A stretch of DNA of 64,000 nt from Embleya sp040629175 (GCF_040629175.1 NZ_JBEXUX010000035.1:47741-111740); one strand, 5' to 3'; numbered from the stretch's first letter, positions 47,827 through 57,703 are shown. Translations and numbers: made by a program. The notes: generated by a model not told the origin, from the sequence alone.

Positions 47827-48288
47827 ATGCCTTCCGAGACCACGCCGCCGCGCCGTCGGCTGCAGGTGGTCGAGGAGACCTCGGCAGGTGGTCTGGTGGT
47901 CGATCGACTCACCCTGCGCGCGGCGTTGATCGCGCGTCGGGATCGTCGCGGCCGGCTGTTGTGGTCGCTGCCCAAGGGACACATCGAAAACGGCGAGAGC
48001 GTGGTCGACGCCGCGCTGCGCGAGGTCGAGGAGGAGACCGGCATCGTAGGTCGGGTGCTGGCCCCGCTCGGGGTGATCGACTATTGGTTCACCGCGCCGG
48101 ATCGGCGGGTGCACAAGACCGTCCACCACTACCTCATGGAGGCGGCGGGCGGGGATCTGTCGGACGACGACATCGAGGTCGAAGCGGTGGCTTGGGTTCC
48201 GCTCGGCGCGCTCACGGCGCGCCTCGCCTACCCCGACGAGCGGCGCCTGGTGACGCTCGCCCCGGAGTTGTTGGCGGACAGCGCGTGA
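47827..48288 (+). CDS. Nudix hydrolase (cca-murJ locus)
   Basis: Predicted 153-residue enzyme. A full Nudix box is present: GHIENGESVVDAALREVEEETGI (about 57-79) with the REVEEETG core. SAGGLVV opens the fold and LWSLPKG precedes the box. The same gene in mycobacteria (Rv3908 region) also lies between cca and murJ. It probably cleans or degrades nucleotide derivatives. Its TGA overlaps the GTG of the following gene. Confidence 0.9.
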   Translation: MPSETTPPRRRLQVVEETSAGGLVVDRLTLRAALIARRDRRGRLLWSLPKGHIENGESVVDAALREVEEETGIVGRVLAPLGVIDYWFTAPDRRVHKTVHHYLMEAAGGDLSDDDIEVEAVAWVPLGALTARLAYPDERRLVTLAPELLADSA

Positions 48289-50705
48289 GCGATCGCCGAT
48301 CCCGGCCCGGAACCGGGGTTCTCCTGCTGCGCGGCCGGACGCTCGCCGTGCTGATACTGGCCCTGGTGCTCGCCGCCGGGCTGCTCGGGATGCTCCCGCC
48401 GACCGCCGCGCGCGCCGCCGAAGGCGACGGGATCCAGGTCCTGCTCACCAAGATGACCCCGGTGGCCAAGGCCGGCGGGACCGTCACCATCGAGGGTCGG
48501 GTGCTGAACACCGGCACCAAGCCGATCGACTCGATGGAGGTCGCGGTGCGCGTGCGCACCTCCGAGCCGCTCTTCCGCAGCGGCATCAGCTCGCCCGAGG
48601 ACGCCCAGTCGACCGGCACCCTGCTGCGCGATCCCAAGCCGGTCGTGCTGCACAACCTGGCCCCGGGCGCGACCCAGCCGTGGACCTTCACCGTCGGCGC
48701 CGACACGCTGCGGCTGGGCCCGGCCGGCGCGTATCCGCTCGGGGTCGAGGCCAGGATCGGCGGCCGGACGGCCGGCGCGGCCCGCACCTTCCTGCCGTGG
48801 ATTCCCAAGAACGGCCTCAAGGACGTCCAGGACCTGCGCATCGCCACGGTCTGGCCGCTGGTCGACCGACCGCACCGGGACGGCACCACGCTCGGCGACG
48901 AGAACCAGACACCGGTGTTCCGCGACGACGACCTCGCCGCGCAGTTCGCCCCGGGCGGGCGCCTGTACGACCTGGTGAGCATCGGTACCGGGATGAAGGT
49001 GGACTGGGCCGTCGACCCCGAACTGGTGGACTCCGCCGCCGAGATGGCCGGCGGCTATCGGGTCGCGCCGCCCGGCAGCCTGGATCCCGACAAGCCGAAG
49101 AAGTCCCGCAACGGCAAGACCCCCAGCGACGAGGACACCACCAAGGCGACGCCGAACGAGCTCACGAACACGCTCGCCGGCGGCGGTGGCCAGGTCGCCG
49201 CCGGCTGGCTGGAGCGGCTCAAGGCCGGCTTCGGCACCCAGCCGGTGATCGGCCTGCCGTACGCCGACACCGATCTGGCCGCGGTGGCGCACGCCCTGGA
49301 AGCGAACAAGGCCGACCTGCGCCCGCAGCTCAGCGAGGCCCTGGCCGAATCCGCCACCGTCATGCAGCGCACCCTGGGCCGCTCGGTGCGCACCGACGTC
49401 GCCTGGCCCGCCGGCGGCGCGCTGGACTCCTCGATCGTCCAGCTCGCGAACGGCACCGGGGCAAGCACCGTGATCGCCTCCGGCGCGTCCCTGCCGCCGA
49501 CCAGGGAGCTCAAGGTCACCCCGCTGGCCACGGCCGCCCTGCCGGGGAGCGACAAGGGCACCGCGCTGGTCACCGACCCGGACATCGACAAGATCCTGGC
49601 CCAGGACACCAAGGCGCCGGGGCAGGGCGTGCTGACCACCCAGCAGTTGTTGGCCGAGCTGCTGACGATCGTGCTCCAGGAGCCCTCGGTCAAGCCCGCC
49701 CGCAGCCTGTTGATCGCCCCGCCGCGCACCATGGACGCCTCGCTGGCCGGCGTGCTCAAGGACGTGCTCAACGCCTCGGCCGACTGGACCCGCGGCGCGA
49801 CCCTGGCCGAGCTCGCCACCGAGCCCGCCCCGCTGCCCGCGCGCAAGCTCGCCGGCTATCCCAAGGCGGTCCGCGAGAGCGAGCCGTCCATGCAGTACCT
49901 CACCGAGACCGACAACCTGGTCCGGTCGATGCAGACCTTCGCCTCGATCCTGACCCGTCCCGAGCGGGTGACCGGCCCGTTCAACCCCGCGCTGCTGCGC
50001 CTGCTGTCCACCGAGTGGCGCGGCGACCCGCAGGGGATGGACCGCTATCGGCTCGGCGTCACCCGCGGCCTGCGCGAACTGCAATCGCTGGTCTACATCA
50101 TCCGCAGAACCGGGGTGACGCTGTCCGGCGAGGAGGGCAACATCCCGGTCACCGTGGTGAACAACCTCCAGCAGCCGATCACGGTGACGATCGCGGCGGC
50201 CTCGCATCAGCCCAACCGGCTCAAGCTCGGCGATCCGATCACCGTGACCGTGCCCGACGGGCGCCGCCGGGAGGTGCCGATCACGGCGAAGTCGGCCGCG
50301 AACGGCAAGGTCATGGTCGACGTGCAACTGCTCACCACGGACGGACGCTCGGTCAAGACGCCCGAATCGTTCTTCGTCAACACCACCACGATCGACGCGC
50401 TGACCCGGTGGATCATCGGCGGCCTCGCCTTCCTGCTCGCGGTGTTCTCGCTGCGGGCCTTCCTGCGCAAGCGTCGGGAGGCGGCCCTTGCCGGGGATAC
50501 GAACGACGAGGATGGTGAGGACGGCCACGACACGCCGTTCGACGCCGGCTCCTCGCCGGACACCGATCCGGACCCGATCCGACCGGCATCCGGGTGGCCG
50601 CCGGCCCACTTCGCGGCCCCCTACGCCGGCGGGAACGGACCCCCGGATCCGGCCGACCCGCACGGACACACACCATCGGGATCCACGACCGACCGCCCCG
50701 AATGA
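48285..50705 (+). CDS. DUF6049-family secreted membrane-anchored protein
   Basis: Predicted 806-residue protein. A signal-type hydrophobic segment (LAVLILALVLAAGLLG, about 18-33) is followed by a large extracellular region. A C-terminal membrane helix (ALTRWIIGGLAFLLAVFSLRAF, about 705-725) precedes an acidic cytoplasmic tail. The outer region has beta-sandwich-like stretches (AKAGGTVTIEGRVLNTGTKPIDSMEV; NIPVTVVNNLQQPITVTIAA). It is the Rv3909/DUF6049 member of the conserved cca-Nudix-DUF6049-murJ cluster, thought to act with MurJ or in wall assembly. The GTG start overlaps the previous stop. Confidence 0.85.
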   Translation: MSDRRSRPGTGVLLLRGRTLAVLILALVLAAGLLGMLPPTAARAAEGDGIQVLLTKMTPVAKAGGTVTIEGRVLNTGTKPIDSMEVAVRVRTSEPLFRSGISSPEDAQSTGTLLRDPKPVVLHNLAPGATQPWTFTVGADTLRLGPAGAYPLGVEARIGGRTAGAARTFLPWIPKNGLKDVQDLRIATVWPLVDRPHRDGTTLGDENQTPVFRDDDLAAQFAPGGRLYDLVSIGTGMKVDWAVDPELVDSAAEMAGGYRVAPPGSLDPDKPKKSRNGKTPSDEDTTKATPNELTNTLAGGGGQVAAGWLERLKAGFGTQPVIGLPYADTDLAAVAHALEANKADLRPQLSEALAESATVMQRTLGRSVRTDVAWPAGGALDSSIVQLANGTGASTVIASGASLPPTRELKVTPLATAALPGSDKGTALVTDPDIDKILAQDTKAPGQGVLTTQQLLAELLTIVLQEPSVKPARSLLIAPPRTMDASLAGVLKDVLNASADWTRGATLAELATEPAPLPARKLAGYPKAVRESEPSMQYLTETDNLVRSMQTFASILTRPERVTGPFNPALLRLLSTEWRGDPQGMDRYRLGVTRGLRELQSLVYIIRRTGVTLSGEEGNIPVTVVNNLQQPITVTIAAASHQPNRLKLGDPITVTVPDGRRREVPITAKSAANGKVMVDVQLLTTDGRSVKTPESFFVNTTTIDALTRWIIGGLAFLLAVFSLRAFLRKRREAALAGDTNDEDGEDGHDTPFDAGSSPDTDPDPIRPASGWPPAHFAAPYAGGNGPPDPADPHGHTPSGSTTDRPE

Positions 50706-50757
50706 GAAAGTGGGCACCGGACACTCAACCTGACCGAGAAGACGAGGGCCCGCCCGC

Positions 50758-53448
50758 ATGAGCGACCGGAGCGACGAACGTCAGCCGTACACCGGCGGCT
50801 CCGCCGAGCCGGACGACGGCGCGCACGACGATCCCTACCGGGGTCGGCCGCCCGCCGACCCGTACCTGCAGCAGTACGTCGATCCGTACGGACAGCCGGC
50901 CGATCCCTATGCCGCGCAGCCGCCGGATCCGTACGCACGGCCGGGTGAGCCGGGATACGTCGACCCGAACGCCCCGCAGCCGGGCTACGGTGAGCCCGCG
51001 GCATACCCGCAGCAGGGTTACTCCGGGCAGGGCGGCTACGGCTCCGGGCCCGAGGCGGGCTACGGGGATCCGTACGGCTCCGGATCCAACGCGGGCGGCT
51101 ACGACCCGTACGCGCAGCAGCAGCCGCCTCCGCAGCAGCAGCAGCCCGACCAGGGCGGCGGCGCGTGGTTCCGGGACGAGCTGAGCGATCCGCCGGCGAA
51201 CGACCCGTACGTGGGCGTGGACGAGCTCTTCACCCCCGAGGCCCCGGCCCGGTACGACTCGGGCGGCCAGTACGCGGGTGACCAGTACTCGGGCGGCCAA
51301 TACTCGGGCGGGCAGCACGACCCGTCCTCGCCGTACGACCCGTCCGCCCAGTCACAGCAGTACGGCGGCGGCGGATACGGCTCGGGCGACCCGTACCAGC
51401 AGCAGCACCAGGCCCCGCCGGCGCAGAACTACCAGCAGCCACAACAGCAACACCAGCAGCAGGTGCACCAGCAGGCGTACGTGCCGCAGCAGCCGAGCCC
51501 GCAGCAGGGGCAGGGCGGCTGGGGCGACTACGACCGGCCCGGCGGCTGGCTGATGGACCAGACGCTGACCGGCATCAACCTCGGCCTCGCCGGCGACATC
51601 GCGGGCATGCCCTCGTACACCGAGGCGTATCAGCGCTACGAGACCCAGCACCGGGCCGAGGCGGCGGCCGCGTCGATGTCCGCGAGCGCGGTCCTGGACG
51701 CCCCGCCGGTCCCGCTGAACCCGTCCACGTCGCCCGTCTACCGGATGCCCGGTTCGGGCGCCGAGGAGCGCATGGCCGGCATCCCGGTCGGCGGCGAGGG
51801 CAAGAAGGGCAGCAAGCTCGGCGGGATAATGCGGTCCTCCGCCGTGATGGCGGCGGGCACGATCGTGTCCCGGATGACGGGCTTCGCCCGCAACCTGGTC
51901 GCCGCGGCGGCGCTGGGCACCGCGGTGCTGGCCAACACGTACAACGTCGCGAACACGATGCCGACGCTGCTGTACATCCTGGTCGGCGGCGGCGCGCTGA
52001 ACGCGGTCTTCGTCCCGCAACTCGTGCGCGCGATGCGCCAGGACGACGACGGTGGCGAGGCGTACGCGAACCGCCTGCTGACCCTGGTGATGAGCGCCCT
52101 GCTCGCCCTGGTCGTGCTGGCCTGGTTCGGCGCGCCGTTGTTGATCAGGGCGTTCGCGAACTCGCTGGCCAAGTACCACCAGGACTACGAGCTCGCGATC
52201 ACCTTCGCGCGCTATTGCCTGCCGATCATCTTCTTCATGGGCCTGCACGTGTTGTTCGGCCAGATCCTCAACGCGCGCGAACGTTACGGCCCGATGATGT
52301 GGACCCCGGTCCTGAACAACATCGTCATCATCGCCACGTTCGGCCTCTACATCTGGGTGGCCGGCACCCAGAAGAACACCGGGCAGAACTCGGACACCAT
52401 CACCCCGGACGAGATCCGCCTGCTCGGCCTGGGCACGCTGCTGGGCATGGTCGTGCAGTCGATGGCGATGATCCCGTATCTCAAGGCGGCCCGGTTCCGG
52501 TTCCGACCGCGCTTCGACTTCCGCGGCTCCGGGATGGGCAAGGCGCTGGGGCTGGCGAAGTGGACGTTCCTGTTCGTGCTCGCGAACCAGGCCGGCTACC
52601 TCGTGGTGACCCAGCTCGCGACCGCGATCGACACCAACGCGCGCAACGAGAACATCCACTTCGGTGTCGGCTTCACCGCGTACAGCAGCGCGCTGCTGAT
52701 CTGGCAGTTGCCCCAGGCGGTGATCACCGTGTCGGTGATGACGGCGATGTTGCCGCGGATGAGTCGGGCCGCCGCCGACGGCGACCTGGCCAGCGTGCGC
52801 GGCGACATCTCCTCCGGGTTGCGCCTGTCGGCGGTGGCGATGATCCCGTGTGCGGCGATCTTCGTGGCGCTGGGCCGGGACATCGGCGGGTTCATCTTCG
52901 CCCCGACCGGCGAACAGAGCGCGCACTGGATCGGCTACATGCTGATGGCGCTGGGGCTGGGCCTGATCCCGTACTCGGCGCAGTACGTGCTGTTGCGCGG
53001 GTTCTATGTGTACGAGGACACCCGTACGCCCTTCCTGAACACGGTGTGGATCGCGGGCGCCCAGGCGGCGTTCGCGGGCCTGGCGTTCGTCGCGCTGCCC
53101 ACCAAGTGGGCCGGTGTCGGCATCGCGGGCGGCTACAGCCTCGCCTACCTGGTGGGCGTGGTGCTGGCCGCACAGCGGCTCAAGAAGCGGCTCGGCGACC
53201 TGGACGGCCGACGGGTGACCCGGACCTACACCCGGCTGCTGATCGCCGCCGCGTTCGGTGGCGTCGCGGCGTTCTTCGTGGCCCGGGTGTGCACGGGTCA
53301 CTTCGGCTCGGGCATGGGCGGCTCGGCGATCGCGGTGGGCGCGGGCATCGTGACGATGTTCGCCGTGTTCTTCGTCGCGGCCAACCGGATGCGGGTCGAG
53401 GAGATGACCGCGATGACCGGGATGATCAAGGGCCGGCTCGGCCGCTGA
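50758..53448 (+). CDS. murJ: lipid II flippase MurJ with long disordered N-terminus
   Basis: Predicted 896-residue protein. The MurJ/MviN core of 14 helices starts near residue 355 (LGGIMRSSAVMAAGTIVSRMTGFARN) and includes NTMPTLLYILVGGGALNAVFVPQLVRAM. Residues 1-270 are a cytoplasmic Tyr/Gln/Pro/Asp-rich region with repeated DPY, QYSGGQ and PQQ units, far longer than in most bacteria. MurJ flips lipid II across the membrane. The next gene is a pseudokinase; in mycobacteria the equivalents are fused as one MviN protein. The low-complexity N-terminus may be a docking or phosphorylation region. Confidence 0.95.
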   Translation: MSDRSDERQPYTGGSAEPDDGAHDDPYRGRPPADPYLQQYVDPYGQPADPYAAQPPDPYARPGEPGYVDPNAPQPGYGEPAAYPQQGYSGQGGYGSGPEAGYGDPYGSGSNAGGYDPYAQQQPPPQQQQPDQGGGAWFRDELSDPPANDPYVGVDELFTPEAPARYDSGGQYAGDQYSGGQYSGGQHDPSSPYDPSAQSQQYGGGGYGSGDPYQQQHQAPPAQNYQQPQQQHQQQVHQQAYVPQQPSPQQGQGGWGDYDRPGGWLMDQTLTGINLGLAGDIAGMPSYTEAYQRYETQHRAEAAAASMSASAVLDAPPVPLNPSTSPVYRMPGSGAEERMAGIPVGGEGKKGSKLGGIMRSSAVMAAGTIVSRMTGFARNLVAAAALGTAVLANTYNVANTMPTLLYILVGGGALNAVFVPQLVRAMRQDDDGGEAYANRLLTLVMSALLALVVLAWFGAPLLIRAFANSLAKYHQDYELAITFARYCLPIIFFMGLHVLFGQILNARERYGPMMWTPVLNNIVIIATFGLYIWVAGTQKNTGQNSDTITPDEIRLLGLGTLLGMVVQSMAMIPYLKAARFRFRPRFDFRGSGMGKALGLAKWTFLFVLANQAGYLVVTQLATAIDTNARNENIHFGVGFTAYSSALLIWQLPQAVITVSVMTAMLPRMSRAAADGDLASVRGDISSGLRLSAVAMIPCAAIFVALGRDIGGFIFAPTGEQSAHWIGYMLMALGLGLIPYSAQYVLLRGFYVYEDTRTPFLNTVWIAGAQAAFAGLAFVALPTKWAGVGIAGGYSLAYLVGVVLAAQRLKKRLGDLDGRRVTRTYTRLLIAAAFGGVAAFFVARVCTGHFGSGMGGSAIAVGAGIVTMFAVFFVAANRMRVEEMTAMTGMIKGRLGR

Positions 53449-53735
53449 CCGCCGGCTCGACCCCGGACGGACCCCCGCCCGCCGCGTTCCCGCCCCGGGA
53501 ATTCGGCGGGCGGATCGCTGTGGGATGTACCACCATGGGCGAGTGAGGGTGTGCCGGACACCGAAACGGGGGTAAAGCTCCCCTTACGCCGGTCTCGGTT
53601 TCCTTACGGATCTTGCCATGAGGCAACCCGAACCGGGGTTCGAGAGTCTCATGGTGTGTAGAGGTTGTCCCTGACCAACGGCCCGAGATGCCTCACCTCT
53701 ACGATGAGTACGCCGACAAGGAGGATGAGGCCGAG

Positions 53736-55841
53736 GTGACGGACCGAACCGCAGGATCCGTCGACCTAGCGACGGACGAGGCAAATCCCGTACCGACAAA
53801 GGTTTCTGACACCGAGTCGGGTGAACTGGTCGGTTCGGACGGCAAGATCTCCGCACACACCACCACGGTTGTGCCCGTCGGCGTCGAGCCCGAACCCGAT
53901 GCGACCGAAGAAGTCGGATCCGGGATCGCCGCCTCCGCCGAGGCCGGCACGGCAACCGGTGGATCCGTGAACGGCGGTTCTGCGAACGGCGATTCGGCCG
54001 AGACCCAGGTCGGGGCCGCGGACGCCACGCACGTCGCGGACGATGCCGCCGAAGCCCCCTCCGGGGACGTGCCGGCCGCAGCCGCGAACGACGCGGCCGA
54101 GGACGAACCGGCAACGCACCAAAGGGCGAAGCGCACCAAGCCCACCGCGACCACCCCCCGGGCCGGCACGCCGAGCGAACCCGAGCCGGCCGCGCAAAAG
54201 ACCACCGGGTCCGAGTCGGCCGAGCCGGCGCCCGCCGCGGCACCCGCCCCGCCGCGAGTCAGTCGCGGCACCCGACTGGCCGACCGCTACCGGCTCGAAC
54301 ACCGCCTGTCGCAGAACGGCCGCAGCGAGACCTGGCGCGCCGTCGACGAGAAGCTCCGGCGCGCGGTGGGCGTGCACATCGTGCCCGCCGGCGGGGAGCA
54401 CGGCCGGGCGGTGATCGCCGCGGCCCGCGCCGCCGCGCTGATGGGCGACCCGCGCTTCGTCCAGGTGCTCGACTGCGCCGAACAGGACGGCCTGATCTAT
54501 GTGGTGAAGGAGTGGCTGCCCGACGCGGACAACCTCACCAAGGTCTTCGAGAGCGCGCCGCTGCCGCCGCACGAGGTCTACGAACTCTCCCGCGCGATCG
54601 CCCAGGCGATGTCGGTGGCGCACCGGGCCGGCCTGTCGCACCTGCGGCTCACGCCGGAGAACGTGCTGCGCATGCACACCGGCCAGTACAAGATCGTCGG
54701 CCTGGCGGTCGAGGCGGCCCTGTACGGGCACGACACCACCGACGCGGCCCGCGACGACACGCACGCGGTCGGCAGGCTCATGTACGCGGCGCTGACCCGG
54801 CGTTGGGTCGAGGGCACCGAATACGGCCTCCAGGCCGCCCCGTTCACCGGCGGCAGGCTGTGCGCGCCCGGCCAGATCCGGGCCGGCGTGGACGACACGC
54901 TGGCCGCGCTGACGATGCGCGCGCTGGGCCACGAGGTCAAGCACGAACCGGCGTTCGGGACACCGGGCGAACTGTCCGCGGCGATCGGCGCGATCCCGGA
55001 GATCCATCCGCCCGAGCAGGGCGAGATCGTCGGCGGCCCCGAACAGGACGAGTACCCCGTCTACACGCCGACGCCGACCCGGACGGTCTACACGTCGGGC
55101 GGCTACAACGGTGGTTCGAACGGCACGATCCGTCCCCCGGTCGCACCGCCGCCCCCGCTGGGCGGCCGGTTCGGCGCGGCGGTCAAGGGCGCGGTCGCGG
55201 TGCTGGTGGTCCTCGCGATCGTGTTGGTGACGTGGCAGGTGGCCAGCCATGCGGGCGACGGGGAAGAGAAGGAAGGGCCGTTGAAGCGGCAGAGTGGCGC
55301 GTCGAACTCGCCGACCGAGAAACCGCCGACGCCGCCGACCACGAAGGAAGTCCCGCCGAAGACCGGCACGGAGATCTCGATCGGCGGCGCACCGACCGAC
55401 GCCGAAAACGTGGTGAAGACCCACGACGGCAAGCGCGAGACCTACTGGCAGACGAACATGATGAAGGACGGCCCGAAAGTCGACTACAACGGGCGCACGG
55501 GATACGGGATCGTCTACGACCTCGGTGAGCCGATGGACGTACGAGGCGTGAACATCGCGCTCGGTGCCGGTGGGCCGACCACCACCATCACCCTCAAAGC
55601 CGCACCCGGCGCCGGATCGACGATGCCGACGAACCAGGACGCCTACAAGGTCACCATCGGCAGCAAGTCGACCGACGGCACCCAGTTGAACATGACCGGC
55701 GACAACCCCACCAAGACCCGCTACGTGCTGGTGCTGATGACCGCGATGCCCAAGGTCCTGCAAGACGTCGACGGCTACCACATCTACACCCCCGGCCATC
55801 AGAACGCCTGGCGCGAAGTCACCTTCACCGTCAACGATTGA
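53736..55841 (+). CDS. membrane pseudokinase with extracellular F5/8-like domain
   Basis: Predicted 701-residue protein from GTG 53736 (a longer frame starts at ATG 53688). Residues 1-180 are acidic, Ala/Glu-rich and disordered. A protein-kinase-like fold follows (about 185-440: LADRYRLEHRLSQNGRSETWRAVDEKL). Catalytic motifs are lost: the VAIK position reads VGVHIVP, HRDLKPEN reads HLRLTPEN, and DFG reads VGLA. One membrane helix (VAVLVVLAIVLVTWQV) leads to a 160-residue beta-rich outer domain resembling the discoidin-type domain of mycobacterial MviN. It probably recruits a partner such as an FHA protein to MurJ and senses envelope material. Confidence 0.85.
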   Translation: MTDRTAGSVDLATDEANPVPTKVSDTESGELVGSDGKISAHTTTVVPVGVEPEPDATEEVGSGIAASAEAGTATGGSVNGGSANGDSAETQVGAADATHVADDAAEAPSGDVPAAAANDAAEDEPATHQRAKRTKPTATTPRAGTPSEPEPAAQKTTGSESAEPAPAAAPAPPRVSRGTRLADRYRLEHRLSQNGRSETWRAVDEKLRRAVGVHIVPAGGEHGRAVIAAARAAALMGDPRFVQVLDCAEQDGLIYVVKEWLPDADNLTKVFESAPLPPHEVYELSRAIAQAMSVAHRAGLSHLRLTPENVLRMHTGQYKIVGLAVEAALYGHDTTDAARDDTHAVGRLMYAALTRRWVEGTEYGLQAAPFTGGRLCAPGQIRAGVDDTLAALTMRALGHEVKHEPAFGTPGELSAAIGAIPEIHPPEQGEIVGGPEQDEYPVYTPTPTRTVYTSGGYNGGSNGTIRPPVAPPPPLGGRFGAAVKGAVAVLVVLAIVLVTWQVASHAGDGEEKEGPLKRQSGASNSPTEKPPTPPTTKEVPPKTGTEISIGGAPTDAENVVKTHDGKRETYWQTNMMKDGPKVDYNGRTGYGIVYDLGEPMDVRGVNIALGAGGPTTTITLKAAPGAGSTMPTNQDAYKVTIGSKSTDGTQLNMTGDNPTKTRYVLVLMTAMPKVLQDVDGYHIYTPGHQNAWREVTFTVND

Positions 55842-55931
55842 CCCCCTCCGGGCGATCGAGGCGAACCCCTCTGCGACCGGCCGGCGGCCCGTGCCAGGAT
55901 GACCCCGGGCCCAGGGGGAGGTAGGCAGGCG

Positions 55932-56636
55932 GTGAGCACCGAGCAGACCGGATCGGCGTATGCGGATGTCACCGACGCCGATCTGCTCACCCGACACTCC
56001 GCCGGCGACCCCGACGCGTTCGGCGAAGTCGTGCGTCGGCACCGCGATCGGCTGTGGGCGGTGGCGCTGCGCACGCTGGGGGACCGCGAGGAAGCCGCTG
56101 ACGCCCTCCAGGACGCCCTGGTGTCCGCCTACCGTGCCGCAGGTCGGTTCGAGGGCCGCGCGGCCGTCACGACGTGGCTGCACCGGATCGTGGTGAACGC
56201 CTGCCTGGACCGGGCCCGGCGTCGCGCCGCCCGGCCGGCCGTACCGCTGCCCGAGGACCTCGACCAGCGGCTGCCCGCGCCCGTCCAGGAGGACCCGGCG
56301 ATCCGCGGCGAGACCCGGGCGGCGGTGCTCGCCGCACTGGCCACGCTGCCGGCCGAGCAGCGGGCCGCGCTGGTGCTGGTGGACATGGAGGGCTACCCCG
56401 TCGACGAGGCGGCCCGGATCCTCCGGGTCGCCTCGGGCACCATCAAGAGCCGCTGTGCCCGCGGTCGCGCCAAGCTGCTGCCGCTGGTGCGGCACCTGCG
56501 CGAGGCGGGACCGCCCCGACCGGCCGGGAACCCCGGAGCCGGACAATCCGTCCCATCGACGGACGACCGACCGGGAACGGGCGATCCGGCCCCCGACGCG
56601 GGCGGCACGAGCATGGAGGGAGGTGGCACACGATGA
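55932..56636 (+). CDS. sigM: RNA polymerase ECF sigma factor SigM
   Basis: Predicted 234-residue ECF sigma factor from a GTG. Region 2 contains LWAVALRTLGDREEAADALQDALVSAYRAAGRF; region 4 contains LPAEQRAALVLVDMEGYPVDEAARILRVASGTIKSRCARGRAKL (given in part). A Pro/Gly-rich tail follows. Its stop overlaps the anti-sigma start (ATGA). The order murJ-pseudokinase-sigM-anti-sigma-trxB-trxA is shared with mycobacteria, where SigM acts in late growth and wall lipid control. Here the target set is unknown. Confidence 0.92.
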   Translation: MSTEQTGSAYADVTDADLLTRHSAGDPDAFGEVVRRHRDRLWAVALRTLGDREEAADALQDALVSAYRAAGRFEGRAAVTTWLHRIVVNACLDRARRRAARPAVPLPEDLDQRLPAPVQEDPAIRGETRAAVLAALATLPAEQRAALVLVDMEGYPVDEAARILRVASGTIKSRCARGRAKLLPLVRHLREAGPPRPAGNPGAGQSVPSTDDRPGTGDPAPDAGGTSMEGGGTR

Positions 56637-57538
56637 GCGGGCACATCGACGTCGAGGTGCTGTCCGACCTCGTCGAAGGACTGCTCACCCCGGAGCAGGC
56701 GAGCGCCCTGGACGCGCACCTGGCCGAGTGCGCCGAGTGTCGCGACACTCGGGACGCGCTGGCCGAGGTCCGCGAGTTGCTCGGCGGGCAGCCGGTCGAG
56801 CCGATGCCGGCCGACGTGATCGCGCGCATCGACGACGCGCTCGCGCTGGCCGCGCTCCCGCCCCCGCGACCCGCCGAGGCACCGTCCGTGGGGATGCCCT
56901 TCGGCGGTCCCCCCGCGCAGGCGCCGCCCGCCGCGCCGCACCCGCTCGATCACAACGTCGTCCCCCTCGACGCCGCCCGCCGACGGCGGCGTCGCGGCCC
57001 GCTGCTGCTCGCGGCGGCCGCGGTGGCGGCGGTGGCCCTGGGCGTCACCGTCGTGGTGGGCACCGGCGGCGACGACAAGTCCGCCGGAAAGCCGGCCGCC
57101 GCCCGGGACCGGTCCGCCGCGTCCGCACCGGAGCCCGGCAAGTCCGCGTCGTCCGGCAAGGCGGACGAGCGACCGGGCGCCGCGAACTCGGAAGCACAAC
57201 CGCCGCTGAAGCCGTCCATCGCGGCCCCCCGGGAGTACACGGCCGCCGGACTGCCCGACCAGGTCTCGCAGTTGTTGCGCCGCACCGCCGCGACATCCCT
57301 GGGCGACCTGCCCGGGTGCGTCGCCGCCGCGGTCGGACCGGACGCCGCCCGGGCGCTGGCCGTCGACAACGGCAGCTACGCCGGCAAGCCGGCCTGGGTG
57401 GTGGTCCTGAACGGCCCGAGTGCCGACCGGGTCCGGGTGTACATCGTGGACGCGTCCTGCTCGACGCAACTCTCGACCGGCCCGTCCGGCCCGCTCACCG
57501 GCTCCGTATTGCTCGCCACGGTGGTCCCCCGGGGGTGA
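56633..57538 (+). CDS. membrane anti-sigma factor of SigM
   Basis: Predicted 301-residue protein. The cytoplasmic ZAS zinc-finger motif is HLAECAEC (His then C-x2-C, near 29-36), the usual sigma-binding helix region. One membrane helix (LLLAAAAVAAVALGVTVVV, about 122-140) separates a Pro/Ala/Ser-rich linker and a small outer domain with two Cys (PGCVAAA and ASCSTQL). The overlapping sigM gene is its partner. Outer-domain Cys could form a disulfide and sense conditions outside the membrane. Confidence 0.88.
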   Translation: MSGHIDVEVLSDLVEGLLTPEQASALDAHLAECAECRDTRDALAEVRELLGGQPVEPMPADVIARIDDALALAALPPPRPAEAPSVGMPFGGPPAQAPPAAPHPLDHNVVPLDAARRRRRRGPLLLAAAAVAAVALGVTVVVGTGGDDKSAGKPAAARDRSAASAPEPGKSASSGKADERPGAANSEAQPPLKPSIAAPREYTAAGLPDQVSQLLRRTAATSLGDLPGCVAAAVGPDAARALAVDNGSYAGKPAWVVVLNGPSADRVRVYIVDASCSTQLSTGPSGPLTGSVLLATVVPRG

Positions 57539-57572
57539 TCCCCGGCACGCCTTGCTCGCGGCATTGGGACCC

Positions 57573-57599
57573 GGGAATGGTGCGCACCTAGGATCCGTT
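57573..57599 (+). promoter_or_regulatory. SigR-type promoter of trxBA
   Basis: GGGAAT (57573-57578), an 18-base spacer and GTT (57597-57599) match the Streptomyces sigma-R consensus GGGAAT-N18-GTT. It lies 105 bases before trxB, whose S. coelicolor equivalent is a known sigma-R target under disulfide stress. Confidence 0.85.
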
Positions 57600-57703
57600 G
57601 TCGAACGAGACACCGCATCTCATCGGGGCGCGGGGCTCGCAGACCCGCACAGCCGACGCCGGCCACGGCACGAGGCTCGACAAGGAACCAGGAAAGGCTC
57701 AGC

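Noticed and set aside
48228..50759. 843-codon minus frame opposite the DUF6049 gene
   Set aside because: Shadow of a gene with clear signal segment, membrane helix and conserved neighbours.
53736..55841. Calling the MurJ-linked protein an active Ser/Thr kinase
   Set aside because: The ATP lysine, catalytic Asp and DFG positions are replaced in the visible motifs.
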